Positions 48,077 through 56,080 of a stretch of 64,000 nucleotides of DNA are shown one piece after another. A model generated the notes under the pieces. It saw nothing but the letters and a program-made list of their open reading frames with translations, made no database searches and was not told the DNA's origin. Position 1 is the stretch's first letter, and every line of letters begins with the position of its first letter. Position numbers and translations under genes: made by a program. Where the stretch lies: positions 162,782 through 226,781 of the forward strand of contig CAZPKF010000002.1 in the NCBI GenBank assembly GCA_964587155.1, given 5' to 3'. The DNA is from Hallerella sp964587155 (GTDB lineage: Bacteria > Fibrobacterota > Fibrobacteria > Fibrobacterales > Fibrobacteraceae).

Positions 48077-49038
48077 AAGAAATGACCGCGTTTGCCGTTG
48101 CGGAATTTTTGAAAGGAAAGCTCGAAGTTCTTCGGGGTAGTGGCGATTTCTTGCTGACGGGATTTGCTCCGCTTTCTCAAGCGCAAGAAAATCATATCGC
48201 CTTTTTTACGGGGAATTTTCCTTCCGGAGATTTCCGCTCATCTCGCGCCGGGCTTGTGCTTGTTCCCGAAAGTTTTTCGGGAACTTCTGACGTTCAGGCC
48301 CTTTTGCGCGTGGTGAATCCCTATGCGGCAATGGTCAGAATCATAGAAACGAAGCACATCCCGTTTGATTCTTTGCCGCCCAAAAGTATCGCCGCGTCTG
48401 CAACGGTTCATCCCTCTGCCGTTGTTGAAGGTGTCGTCGGGGAAAATGTTCTAATCGGACCGGGAGCTGTTGTCATGCGTGGCGCATCCATCGGAGAAGG
48501 TTCCGTTCTTGAAGCCAATGTGACCGTTTATCCCCATGTCGAAATTGGGAAATTCTGCGTTTTCCAAGCGGGGGCCGTTATTGGTTCCCGGGGATTCGGC
48601 TTTTACAAAGATGACGAAGGCATCCGAAAACCCGTTCCCCATGTTTGCGGGGTCCGCATCGGGGACTTTTGCGAATTTGGAGCAAATAGCGTTGTTGCTG
48701 CGGGATTCCTTTCGCCGACAACCATCGGAAACGGTTGTCATTTTGATTCCTTTGTTCAAATCGGTCACAATTCTACAGTCGGAAATCGAGTGTACATGGC
48801 TTCGCAATCTGGACTCGGCGGCACGACGGTTGTCGAAGATGACTGTGAATTTGCCGGGGGCGCTCAGATCGCCGGGCATTTGACCATTGGAAAGGGTGCA
48901 GTCATTGCGGCCAAGGCGGGAGTCACCAAAAGTGTCCCGGCAGGGGCCGTTTACGCAGGATTTCCTTCGGAGCCGATTGAAAAATGGCGCAAGGGTGTTG
49001 TCGCCGTTCGAAGACTTGCCGCTAAACAGGAACGTTAG
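48073..49038 (+). CDS. lpxD: UDP-3-O-acylglucosamine N-acyltransferase LpxD
   Basis: 321 residues. LpxD adds the N-linked hydroxyacyl chain in lipid A synthesis, using acyl-ACP. An N-terminal uridine-binding domain (about 1-100) precedes a left-handed beta-helix with many hexapeptide repeats, including AVIGSRGFGFY (active-site region) and the conserved catalytic-His block VQIGHNSTVG. Length is somewhat below the usual 340. The GTG start overlaps the upstream stop (GTGA); an ATG three codons in is an alternative. No other lpx genes are in the window, so it lies apart from a usual lpx cluster. Confidence 0.93.
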   Translation: MKEMTAFAVAEFLKGKLEVLRGSGDFLLTGFAPLSQAQENHIAFFTGNFPSGDFRSSRAGLVLVPESFSGTSDVQALLRVVNPYAAMVRIIETKHIPFDSLPPKSIAASATVHPSAVVEGVVGENVLIGPGAVVMRGASIGEGSVLEANVTVYPHVEIGKFCVFQAGAVIGSRGFGFYKDDEGIRKPVPHVCGVRIGDFCEFGANSVVAAGFLSPTTIGNGCHFDSFVQIGHNSTVGNRVYMASQSGLGGTTVVEDDCEFAGGAQIAGHLTIGKGAVIAAKAGVTKSVPAGAVYAGFPSEPIEKWRKGVVAVRRLAAKQER

Positions 49039-49094
49039 GGGCTAACGAAAAAATTTCCTTTTCTATATTTACTCATCCAAAATGGAATTTCGAT

Positions 49095-49421
49095 ATGTCG
49101 CATAAAAATAGTTTTGGAAGACTCCTGCTTTTTATCGTCCTAGGTCTTATCATCGGCGGTGTTCTTGGCGAATGCCTGGGATTTTTGTTCGGAAAACTGG
49201 GCGAGCTGATGAATGCCGGCGGATACAACAACATCGTACACAATTTTTTCGTGAAACCGTTCTGGGCTTTCAATACGGGCTCCGGTGCGGAAATGCAACC
49301 CTTTGTACTTGACCTTTACATGGTGAAAATCGCCTTCGGCTTTGCGCTCAAAATGAATGTGATGAGCCTTGTCGGATTGGTTGTTGGACTTTACATTATG
49401 AAATGGTCCGGAGAACGCTAA
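49095..49421 (+). CDS. DUF4321 family small membrane protein
   Basis: 108 residues with two hydrophobic helices (LLLFIVLGLIIGGVLGECLG near the N-terminus and MSLVGLVVGLYIM at the C-terminus). This is the pattern of the uncharacterised DUF4321 family. The ATG at 49095 comes after TATATTTA and a short leader. Its TAA overlaps the gatA ATG by one base, so the two are coupled. Function unknown. Confidence 0.75.
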   Translation: MSHKNSFGRLLLFIVLGLIIGGVLGECLGFLFGKLGELMNAGGYNNIVHNFFVKPFWAFNTGSGAEMQPFVLDLYMVKIAFGFALKMNVMSLVGLVVGLYIMKWSGER

Positions 49422-50836
49422 TGAAAAACATTCAAGAATTGAAATCGGCATTGGAAAACGGTTCGACGACAGCCGAACGCCTTGCGGAAGAGTCCTTGGC
49501 CGCAATCGAAAAGTCCAAAGGGTTGAACGCTTACATCTCGGTGTTGGCGGAACGCGCCCTTTCAAAGGCCAAGGAAAGCGATGAACGCCGTAAACAGGGA
49601 AAGACTCTCGGCGATTTAGACGGCATTCCCGTCGCCATCAAGGACAATCTTTGCTTAGAAGGCTCCCGCACGACGGCGGCTTCGAAGATTCTTGAAAATT
49701 TTGTCTCTCCTTATACGGCTACTGCTGTAGAAAAACTGGAATCCCAGGGGGCGGTAATCGTCGGCAAGACGAACATGGACGAGTTTGCCATGGGGTCTTC
49801 GAATGAATCCTCTTACTTTGGACCGGTTGAAAATCCGGTGGACAAAACCCGCGTCCCGGGAGGTTCTTCGGGTGGATCTGCGGTTGCCGTTAAATCGGGA
49901 ACAGTGCCTGTTGCTTTGGGCAGCGATACGGGCGGTTCCATTCGCCAGCCGGCAGCCTGTACGGGAATCGTCGGATTGAAACCGACTTACGGTCGCGTTT
50001 CCCGTTACGGCCTTATCGCTTATGCTTCGAGCCTAGACCAAATCGGTCCGCTCTCTACAAATGTCCGGGATTCGGCAACGGTTCTTTCGGCAATTTGTGG
50101 GCAAGACGCGCATGATAACACGACAAGTCTACGACCGACAGAAGATTTCGGCAGAAAAATCGGTGAAAGCCTGCAAGGGAAAATCATCGGAGTTCCTAAA
50201 GAGTATTTCGCCGAAGGTCTTGATGCGGCTTGCAAGTCCGCCATTGAAAGTGTTTTGAAAAAAGCGGAGTCGGAAGGCGCCGTGCTCAAAGAAGTTTCCA
50301 TGCCGAACATCCGCTATGCAGTCGCAAGCTATTACATCATCGCGACGGCGGAAGCATCCAGCAACCTTTCGCGCTTTGACGGCGTGCGCTATACGTATCG
50401 CAGCAAGGAAGCAAAAAATCTTCAGGATCTTTATTCCATGTCGCGCAGCGAGGGCTTTGGCAAAGAAGTTCAGCGCCGCATCATGTTGGGCTCTTATGTG
50501 TTGAGCTCCGGATTCTTTGACGCGTATTATGTCCAAGCGCAAAAAGTCCGCCGCTTGATTTCGGACGATTTTACCGCCGCATTCAAATCCTGCGATGTGA
50601 TTGCGTCTCCGGTGATGCCGGGACTTCCCCTTGTTCGAGGAACGGGCGAAACAGATCCGATGGCGATGTATCTTTCGGACATTTACACGGTTAGCCTGAA
50701 TCTGTCCGGACTTCCCGGCATTTCGGTGCCCTGCGGAAGTGCGGAAAATTTGCCGGTCAATATCCAATGGATTGGCAAGCCTTACGCCGAAGCGGAAATG
50801 ATTTCTGTTGCCGCCGCACTTGAAAATCGGGAATGA
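49421..50836 (+). CDS. gatA: Glutamyl-tRNA(Gln)/aspartyl-tRNA(Asn) amidotransferase subunit A
   Basis: 471 residues of the amidase-signature family. The Ser-cisSer-Lys triad is seen in VAIKDNLC (Lys), GGSSGGSAVAV (cis-Ser) and GSDTGGSIRQPA (nucleophile Ser), with PTYGRVSRYGL following. GatA releases ammonia from glutamine for transamidation of misacylated tRNA on GatB/GatC. The start at 49421 has GGAG 7 bases upstream. gatB and gatC are not in the window. The amidase family is broad, but length and motifs fit GatA closely. Confidence 0.93.
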   Translation: MKNIQELKSALENGSTTAERLAEESLAAIEKSKGLNAYISVLAERALSKAKESDERRKQGKTLGDLDGIPVAIKDNLCLEGSRTTAASKILENFVSPYTATAVEKLESQGAVIVGKTNMDEFAMGSSNESSYFGPVENPVDKTRVPGGSSGGSAVAVKSGTVPVALGSDTGGSIRQPAACTGIVGLKPTYGRVSRYGLIAYASSLDQIGPLSTNVRDSATVLSAICGQDAHDNTTSLRPTEDFGRKIGESLQGKIIGVPKEYFAEGLDAACKSAIESVLKKAESEGAVLKEVSMPNIRYAVASYYIIATAEASSNLSRFDGVRYTYRSKEAKNLQDLYSMSRSEGFGKEVQRRIMLGSYVLSSGFFDAYYVQAQKVRRLISDDFTAAFKSCDVIASPVMPGLPLVRGTGETDPMAMYLSDIYTVSLNLSGLPGISVPCGSAENLPVNIQWIGKPYAEAEMISVAAALENRE

Positions 50837-50911
50837 TTTTTGAAAAGCGGCCCCGTCGCCATTTTCAATAACTGGCCGTTTGCGGAAGTGCGATTTTCTA
50901 AATAGGAAACG

Positions 50912-52486
50912 ATGACATTGAACGCGTACCATTTCCGGGAACTTTCGGTTCCTCTCGAAAAAAAAAGCGAAATCTTGCCCGCGCTTTCCCATGCGACAGG
51001 CATTCCCCAAGATGCCATTTTGAACCTGGAAATTGAACGTTTTGCTTTGGATTCGCGCAAGCGCAGCGCGCCGCATTGGAGTTATAACGTTCGATTTGAA
51101 ACGGCGAAATTTCTCGCGCCGACGCACTGGATTGTACCCGCTACAGAAAAGGTGGAGTCTTTAGACAGCGATGAATTCAAAGACTCTTTGCCATTGTCGA
51201 AGCGCGTGACTGTTGTTGGTGCGGGACCGGCTGGGCTTTGGGCCGCACTTTCTCTTGCCCGAAAGGGATTTGACGTGCATTTGTACGAACAGGGAAGTCC
51301 CGTCGAAGAACGTTTTGGCGATATCCGGCGTTTTTTTTCGGAAAGGAAATTCAACCCGCATTCCAACGTCCTTTTTGGCGAAGGAGGCGCGGGCGCTTAT
51401 TCCGACGGCAAGCTGAATACACGTTCCCGGGGAATTTTTTCTTCGGCAGTCCTCGAAGACATGGTGCATTTTGGCGTTTCGAAAGAAGTGCTGACTTTTG
51501 CCAAGCCTCATATTGGCACAGACCGTTTGGTGCTTTTGCTCCGCGCGTTGCGCAAAGAATTCTTGTCTTTGGGAGGCAAAGTTTATTTTCACACTGCGCT
51601 TGAAGATTTGGAAATTTCTGGCGGAATCCTTTCGCGAATCAAGTTGAATGGAAAGTGGCAAAATGCGGACAACCTGATTCTTGCGCCCGGACACTCGGCT
51701 AGATTTCTTTACGAGTTGTTGCATGAACGCGGCGTTTATGAAGAAAGTAAAGCGTTTGCCCTAGGCGTTCGGGTGGAACACCCTCAAACGCTCATCAATT
51801 TAAGGCAGCTAGGTCCCAAAGTGGATACGGCTCTTACCGGAAGCGCGGAATACGCCCTGACTGCAAAAACGCTCAAAAAAACATCGGCTGCGTACAGCTT
51901 TTGTATGTGCCCGGGAGGAGTCCTTGTTCCCTGTGTTTCCGAAGAGGGAACGTTAGCGACGAATGGAATGAGCTACAGCAAACGCAATGGAAAGTTGGCC
52001 AATGGGGCAATTGTCGTCCCCGTTTCCAAAAGCGATTCTCTTTTCGGCGGCATTGAAATGCAGCGCCGTTTTGAAAAGAAAGCGTATGAACTCGGCGGAA
52101 AAAATTATTCGGCACCTGCACAGACGATACGTTCATTTCTCGAAGGAAAACAAGATCTCCGATTGCCCGAAAGTTCATTTCCGACAGGAATTGTCCCATG
52201 CCAAATTCGTGAAATTTTAGATGCGGACATTTGCGATTCCCTTGCCGATGGATTTGAACAATTTGAACGGAAAATTCCGGGATTCATTTCGGAAGGTTTG
52301 ATTGTTGCCCCCGAAACACGGACAAGTTCCCCGGTCCGTATTGTCCGCGACCCGAATACGCTTGAAAGCGTTTCGACCCAAGGGCTTTTTGTCCTTGGAG
52401 AAGGTGCCGGTTATACGGGTGGCATTGTCACCAGTGCGGCGGATGGTATCAAATTTGCCAATCGCGCCCGCATTTCAAAAGATTGA
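50912..52486 (+). CDS. Uncharacterised FAD-dependent dehydrogenase (COG2509-like)
   Basis: 524 residues. An N-terminal ~90-residue domain precedes a Rossmann dinucleotide motif VVGAGPAGLWAALSLARKG (about residue 100) and EGGAGAYSDGKLNTR; the C-terminus has GEGAGYTGGIVTSAADG. This is the pattern of COG2509 flavoproteins (predicted FAD-dependent oxidoreductases) of unknown substrate. It follows gatA after 75 bases and is 9 bases ahead of the pseudouridine synthase gene. Confidence 0.85.
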   Translation: MTLNAYHFRELSVPLEKKSEILPALSHATGIPQDAILNLEIERFALDSRKRSAPHWSYNVRFETAKFLAPTHWIVPATEKVESLDSDEFKDSLPLSKRVTVVGAGPAGLWAALSLARKGFDVHLYEQGSPVEERFGDIRRFFSERKFNPHSNVLFGEGGAGAYSDGKLNTRSRGIFSSAVLEDMVHFGVSKEVLTFAKPHIGTDRLVLLLRALRKEFLSLGGKVYFHTALEDLEISGGILSRIKLNGKWQNADNLILAPGHSARFLYELLHERGVYEESKAFALGVRVEHPQTLINLRQLGPKVDTALTGSAEYALTAKTLKKTSAAYSFCMCPGGVLVPCVSEEGTLATNGMSYSKRNGKLANGAIVVPVSKSDSLFGGIEMQRRFEKKAYELGGKNYSAPAQTIRSFLEGKQDLRLPESSFPTGIVPCQIREILDADICDSLADGFEQFERKIPGFISEGLIVAPETRTSSPVRIVRDPNTLESVSTQGLFVLGEGAGYTGGIVTSAADGIKFANRARISKD

Positions 52487-52495
52487 GGACTCCTG

Positions 52496-53479
52496 ATGAT
52501 TACCCGCGTTATCGATAGAAATTTTGCCAATATGCGTTTGGATCGTTTTTTGCGCAAGGCGTTTCCGAATGAACCGCTGTCGACATTCTTCGCCATTTTG
52601 CGAAAAAAGAAAGTCCGCGTCAACGGAGTCCATGCCAAAGCGCCGCAGATGCTCCGCGAAGGCGACACGGTGGATATCTACGAAAATTTCAAAAGTTTGG
52701 AAACGGTCGCTATTCCGGAAAAAAAGTCCTGGGGCTCCGTGCCGGAATTTTCGGAACGTTACTTTGTTGAACAGAATTTGCACATCGCTTTGGAAAAAGA
52801 AGATTTTGTCATCGTCGACAAGCCTTCTGGAATCGCTAGCCAGCCTGGAACCGGTACGCGAAAGGGAGAAAGTCTTGTCGAAATGCTTTGGCAATGGGGA
52901 AAGGACGAACGCTTGGATTTTAAACCGACAATAGCGCACCGCCTTGACGAAGAAACATCCGGACTTTTGATTGCTGCTCTTCACGGAGATACGTTGCGAG
53001 AACTGACGGGCATGTTTCGAGAGCACCAAATTCAAAAAATTTATTTGGCGCTTGTCAAAGGAAATTTGGAAAAGGAACGGGGGACGATTCGCGAATCATT
53101 GGAACGGACGGATTCAAAATCCGGGGCGAAAATGAAAGTAGGAACGGAAAACGGCGTGAATGCGGTGACTCATTATGTGGTCAAATCTCATCTGGACGGT
53201 TATGATTTGGTGAAGATCCATTTGGAAACCGGACGTATGCACCAGATTCGCGCTCACTTCGAAAGCATAGGTCATCCTCTTGTCGGTGACAGTCGGTATG
53301 GCGATTTTTCTTTAAATCGCGAGTTCAAAAAACGCTTTGGATTGAAACGGCTTTTTTTGCACAGCACGCGGTTGGAATTTGAATGGCATGGCGAAAAAAT
53401 CGCAGTTGATTCCGCACTCCCCGCAGAACTCAAAGCGGTATTGAATGCCTTGAAGCGGCCTCATCCATTAAAGGGGTGA
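52496..53479 (+). CDS. RluA-family pseudouridine synthase (RluC/RluD type)
   Basis: 327 residues. An N-terminal S4 RNA-binding domain (MRLDRFLRKAF to LREGDTVDIYE) precedes the catalytic domain with the family motif HRLDEETSGLL, whose Asp is the nucleophile; then VKIHLETGRMHQIRAHFESIGHPLVGDSRYG. It isomerises uridine in 23S rRNA. Which position (RluC- or RluD-like) cannot be told by eye. It starts 9 bases after the FAD gene and has AGGACTC upstream. Confidence 0.92.
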   Translation: MITRVIDRNFANMRLDRFLRKAFPNEPLSTFFAILRKKKVRVNGVHAKAPQMLREGDTVDIYENFKSLETVAIPEKKSWGSVPEFSERYFVEQNLHIALEKEDFVIVDKPSGIASQPGTGTRKGESLVEMLWQWGKDERLDFKPTIAHRLDEETSGLLIAALHGDTLRELTGMFREHQIQKIYLALVKGNLEKERGTIRESLERTDSKSGAKMKVGTENGVNAVTHYVVKSHLDGYDLVKIHLETGRMHQIRAHFESIGHPLVGDSRYGDFSLNREFKKRFGLKRLFLHSTRLEFEWHGEKIAVDSALPAELKAVLNALKRPHPLKG

Positions 53480-53510
53480 GGAGATTTTTCCACTTGGATT
53501 CAACGCGGGA

Positions 53511-53615
53511 AAAGTTTCCATTTCACAAAAACGGCATCGGTCTTCGCTATCAACAACGTGCGATGTTCAACCCATCCGCAGAAAAGCGTTTTGTTTGAAA
53601 CCCCATCAAGGAAAC
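53511..53615 (-). repeat. Dispersed intergenic repeat, copy C
   Basis: On the minus strand it reads TTGATGGGGTTTCAAACAAA, CGCTTTTCTGCGGATG, TCGCACGTTG, GCGAAGACCGATGCCG and GAAATGGAAACTTTT. It shares upstream boxes AATGCGGAATTAGA and ATTCGGAATGAG with copy A. The region 53480-53740 has no credible gene. Confidence 0.7.
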
Positions 53616-53740
53616 GTCCATTTTGGCGTTCTAATTCCGCATTACGAATTAAGTATACTTCACTTCAAACTACTAATTCCAAATATCTCCCACCCTCATT
53701 CCGAATTGTCTCGAATCTGTGCCCTAAAATAAAACAGAAT

Positions 53741-53769
53741 AAAAAAAAAGACCGGAAATCCGGTCTTTT
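53741..53769 (-). terminator. Terminator after tRNA-Ala
   Basis: Stem AAAGACCGG with its complement, loop AAAT, followed on the minus strand by a run of nine T. Confidence 0.85.
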
Positions 53770-53770
53770 A

Positions 53771-53844
53771 TGGAGCTAAGGAGATTCGAACTCCTGACCC
53801 CAACGCTGCCAGCGTTGTGCTCTACCAAACTGAGCTATAACCCC
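53771..53844 (-). tRNA. tRNA-Ala (GGC)
   Basis: A 74-base cloverleaf: acceptor GGGGTTA with TAGCTCC (two G-U pairs), D-arm AGCTCAGTTTGGTAGAGC, anticodon loop CTGGCAG (anticodon GGC) closed by CAACG/CGTTG, T-loop AGTTCGAATCT. Discriminator A; CCA not encoded. Confidence 0.95.
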
Positions 53845-53850
53845 GTTAGA

Positions 53851-53887
53851 GTGACCCAAATAGAGAAAAAAAAGTTTCATCTGTCAA
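53851..53887 (-). promoter_or_regulatory. Promoter of tRNA-Ala
   Basis: On the minus strand TTGACA, 17 bases, TCTATTTGGGTCAC, the same spacing and near-identical 14-base block as for tRNA-Asn. Confidence 0.8.
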
Positions 53888-53945
53888 GGGATAATGGGGA
53901 ATTTTTCCAATAAAATCCCAAAAAGTCACTCTTGATTTGGACTCG

Positions 53946-54500
53946 TTACATTTCGGGGACCGTTTCAATGGAGACTGTCTGAATGATTACGTCTTCATAA
54001 GGCCTGTCGTTTGAATCGACGCGGACTCCGGCGATAGCATCGAGAACGTCAAATCCATCGTAAAGTTGGCCGAATACGGAATAACCGTCTGCGGCTCCGC
54101 CATTTGCCGGATGATCGAGGAAATGAGTTCCTTCTTCCGGATGGACGATGAAAAACTGGCTGCCGATGGAGTGGGGCATCATCGTCTTTGCCCAGCTGAG
54201 CGCGCCGCGCTGATGGGTCAGACGCGAATCGTATTTGTCTCCGATGGTAGAACCTGGGCCTTTGGCTGCGTGTCCGCCGGTTCCGTTCTTGCGGGTGAAG
54301 TCGCCGCCCTGGATCATGAAGCCGTGGATGATGCGGTGGAAAGGCGCTCCATCGTATTTTCCCTGCTTGGCCAGTTCAACAAAGTTCGTGGCGCATTCTC
54401 CGACGATTTCGGGGAAGAGGCGTGCGCGCATTTCTCCCAAATTGGTTTTGATGATGGCGATGGTTTCGCCGCTCTTGGGCTGGTCTAGCTGATTGAACAT
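53946..54500 (-). CDS. Peptidyl-prolyl cis-trans isomerase, cyclophilin type
   Basis: 184 residues without a signal peptide, so cytoplasmic. Cyclophilin motifs are visible: FHRIIHGFMIQGGD, SIGSQFFIV and HFLDH...YSVFGQLYDGFDVLDAI. The catalytic Arg is in FHR. Such enzymes speed proline isomerisation during folding. GGAG lies 9 bases before the ATG. The gene is divergent from pyrR across a 28-base palindrome. It sits upstream of the tRNA-Ala gene, which has its own promoter. Confidence 0.93.
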   Translation of the reverse strand: MFNQLDQPKSGETIAIIKTNLGEMRARLFPEIVGECATNFVELAKQGKYDGAPFHRIIHGFMIQGGDFTRKNGTGGHAAKGPGSTIGDKYDSRLTHQRGALSWAKTMMPHSIGSQFFIVHPEEGTHFLDHPANGGAADGYSVFGQLYDGFDVLDAIAGVRVDSNDRPYEDVIIQTVSIETVPEM

Positions 54501-54515
54501 TTTTCGTTCTCCGGT

Positions 54516-54543
54516 GTAGTTTTTGTGTTGAGATAAAAACTAC
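54516..54543. promoter_or_regulatory. Inverted repeat between cyclophilin gene and pyrR
   Basis: GTAGTTTTT, 10 bases, AAAAACTAC: perfect 9-bp arms. On the plus strand the last arm runs into TACATTTT, a possible -10/-7 box for pyrR. Candidate operator or promoter overlap. Confidence 0.45.
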
Positions 54544-54581
54544 ATTTTCCCGATGGGAAAAACTTGAAAAAGGAGCCCGTT

Positions 54582-55145
54582 GTGAAGGATAATTGCAAAA
54601 GAATCCGCCAACTTCTCGATGCCCGGGCGATGGAATCCGCTTTGGACAAAATGGCGGTGGATGTGGCGAAGCTGGTCACTTCGCCGGAAAATGTTTTGGT
54701 GTTGGGCATGGCCAGCCGCGGAATCCCTCTGTCGAGGAAAATGGCGGCCCGTTTGTCGGAACGTTATGGCATGGAAATTCCATGCGGAAGTTTGGACGCA
54801 ACTTTTTACCGCGACGATTTCCACTACCGCCGCCCGTTGGCCGTTACCGAAATGCGGATTACGGAAATGCCCGCTTCTGTAGAAGGGAAAACGGTGATAC
54901 TCGTAGATGATGTCCTTTACACGGGGCGCTCGGCCAGAGCCGCCATTCAAGCTATTTTGGACATGGGCCGTCCGTCCGCGATCCGTTTTTGCGTTCTTGT
55001 GGACAGGGGACATCGGGAATTGCCCATTGCAGCGGATTCGGTGGGACTTTCTGTCAAGACATTGGACAATGAAGAAGTGCGGGTTTTGATTGAACCGGGT
55101 GATCCGGAAACCGCAGTTTATTTAGTTCACGTGGAGGATGCATGA
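54582..55145 (+). CDS. pyrR: PyrR-type uracil phosphoribosyltransferase / pyrimidine regulator
   Basis: 187 residues. The PRPP-binding motif VILVDDVLYTGRSARAA is characteristic, with LGMASRGIPLSRKMA and TFYRDDF in PyrR order. PyrR proteins bind pyr mRNA leaders to promote attenuation and have weak uracil phosphoribosyltransferase activity. I chose the GTG at 54582, which has AAGGAG 7 bases upstream; the open frame extends to a TTG at 54564. No anti-terminator/terminator pair is seen in the short leader, so attenuation of this operon is not evident. It overlaps pyrB (ATGA). Confidence 0.9.
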   Translation: MKDNCKRIRQLLDARAMESALDKMAVDVAKLVTSPENVLVLGMASRGIPLSRKMAARLSERYGMEIPCGSLDATFYRDDFHYRRPLAVTEMRITEMPASVEGKTVILVDDVLYTGRSARAAIQAILDMGRPSAIRFCVLVDRGHRELPIAADSVGLSVKTLDNEEVRVLIEPGDPETAVYLVHVEDA

Positions 55146-56080
55146 CCTCGTCTCTTTCCATTCGGCACCTTTTGGGACTTCAGGGCGTTGGCGAAAATGA
55201 TATTCGGACGATTCTCGATACGGCGGTAGAATTCCGGCAACTTCTTGAACGGCCGATAAAAAAAGTTCCATCCCTGCGCGGGCTTACGATTGTCAATTTG
55301 TTTTTTGAAAACAGCACGCGGACGCGAACCAGTTTTGAATTGGCGGAGAAACGCCTTTCTGCGGACATTGTGAATTTTTCGAGTTCCAGTTCCAGCGTGA
55401 AAAAGGGCGAGACTCTTCTGGACACGTTGCGAAATATTGAATCGATGAAAATCGATGTGGTGGTTGTCCGGCACAAGGGGACTGGCGTTCCCCAGTTTAT
55501 TGCGGATAATTCAAATGCAATTGTTTTGAATGCCGGAGACGGTGCGCATGAACATCCGACGCAAGCGCTGTTGGATATGTTTACAGTGGAACAGAAATTG
55601 GGGACGTTGAAAGGAAAGCGCATCGCCATTGTCGGAGATATCCGGCACAGTCGAGTGGCCCGTTCCGATTCTTGGGGCATGACGACTCTCGGCGCTTCGG
55701 TCACGCTTTGCGGGCCAAGTACTTTATTGCCGCGTTATACAGCTGATTTTCCAAATGTTTCGTGGGAAACCGATGTGAAAAAAGCGGTAGCAGGCGCAGA
55801 TGCTGTCATTGCACTTCGCCTGCAACGGGAACGTATGGAAGACTCCCTTCTTCCCAGCCTCCGCGAATACCGCAATTATTTCGGAGTCACCGAAGAGGTT
55901 CTTGCCTGTGCGAAAGATTCCGCTTTGATCATGCATCCAGGTCCCATCAACCGGGGCGTTGAACTGGATTCGGATGTCGCCGATGGCGAACATTCTGTTA
56001 TTTTGTCTCAAGTGACAAATGGCGTGGCCGTTCGCATGGCGGCCCTTTATCTTCTTTCGGGAGGTCGTGCCAATGGATAA
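55142..56080 (+). CDS. pyrB: Aspartate carbamoyltransferase catalytic subunit
   Basis: 312 residues. The enzyme joins carbamoyl phosphate and aspartate in UMP synthesis. Motifs are FENSTRTRTSFE (carbamoyl-phosphate loop), SSSSSVKKGETLLDT (80s loop), HEHPTQALLD and MHPGPINRGVEL. It is encoded between pyrR and a degenerate dihydroorotase gene that overlaps it by 8 bases, and no pyrI regulatory gene is present. This matches the class of ATCases that assemble with an inactive dihydroorotase homologue. Confidence 0.95.
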   Translation: MTSSLSIRHLLGLQGVGENDIRTILDTAVEFRQLLERPIKKVPSLRGLTIVNLFFENSTRTRTSFELAEKRLSADIVNFSSSSSSVKKGETLLDTLRNIESMKIDVVVVRHKGTGVPQFIADNSNAIVLNAGDGAHEHPTQALLDMFTVEQKLGTLKGKRIAIVGDIRHSRVARSDSWGMTTLGASVTLCGPSTLLPRYTADFPNVSWETDVKKAVAGADAVIALRLQRERMEDSLLPSLREYRNYFGVTEEVLACAKDSALIMHPGPINRGVELDSDVADGEHSVILSQVTNGVAVRMAALYLLSGGRANG

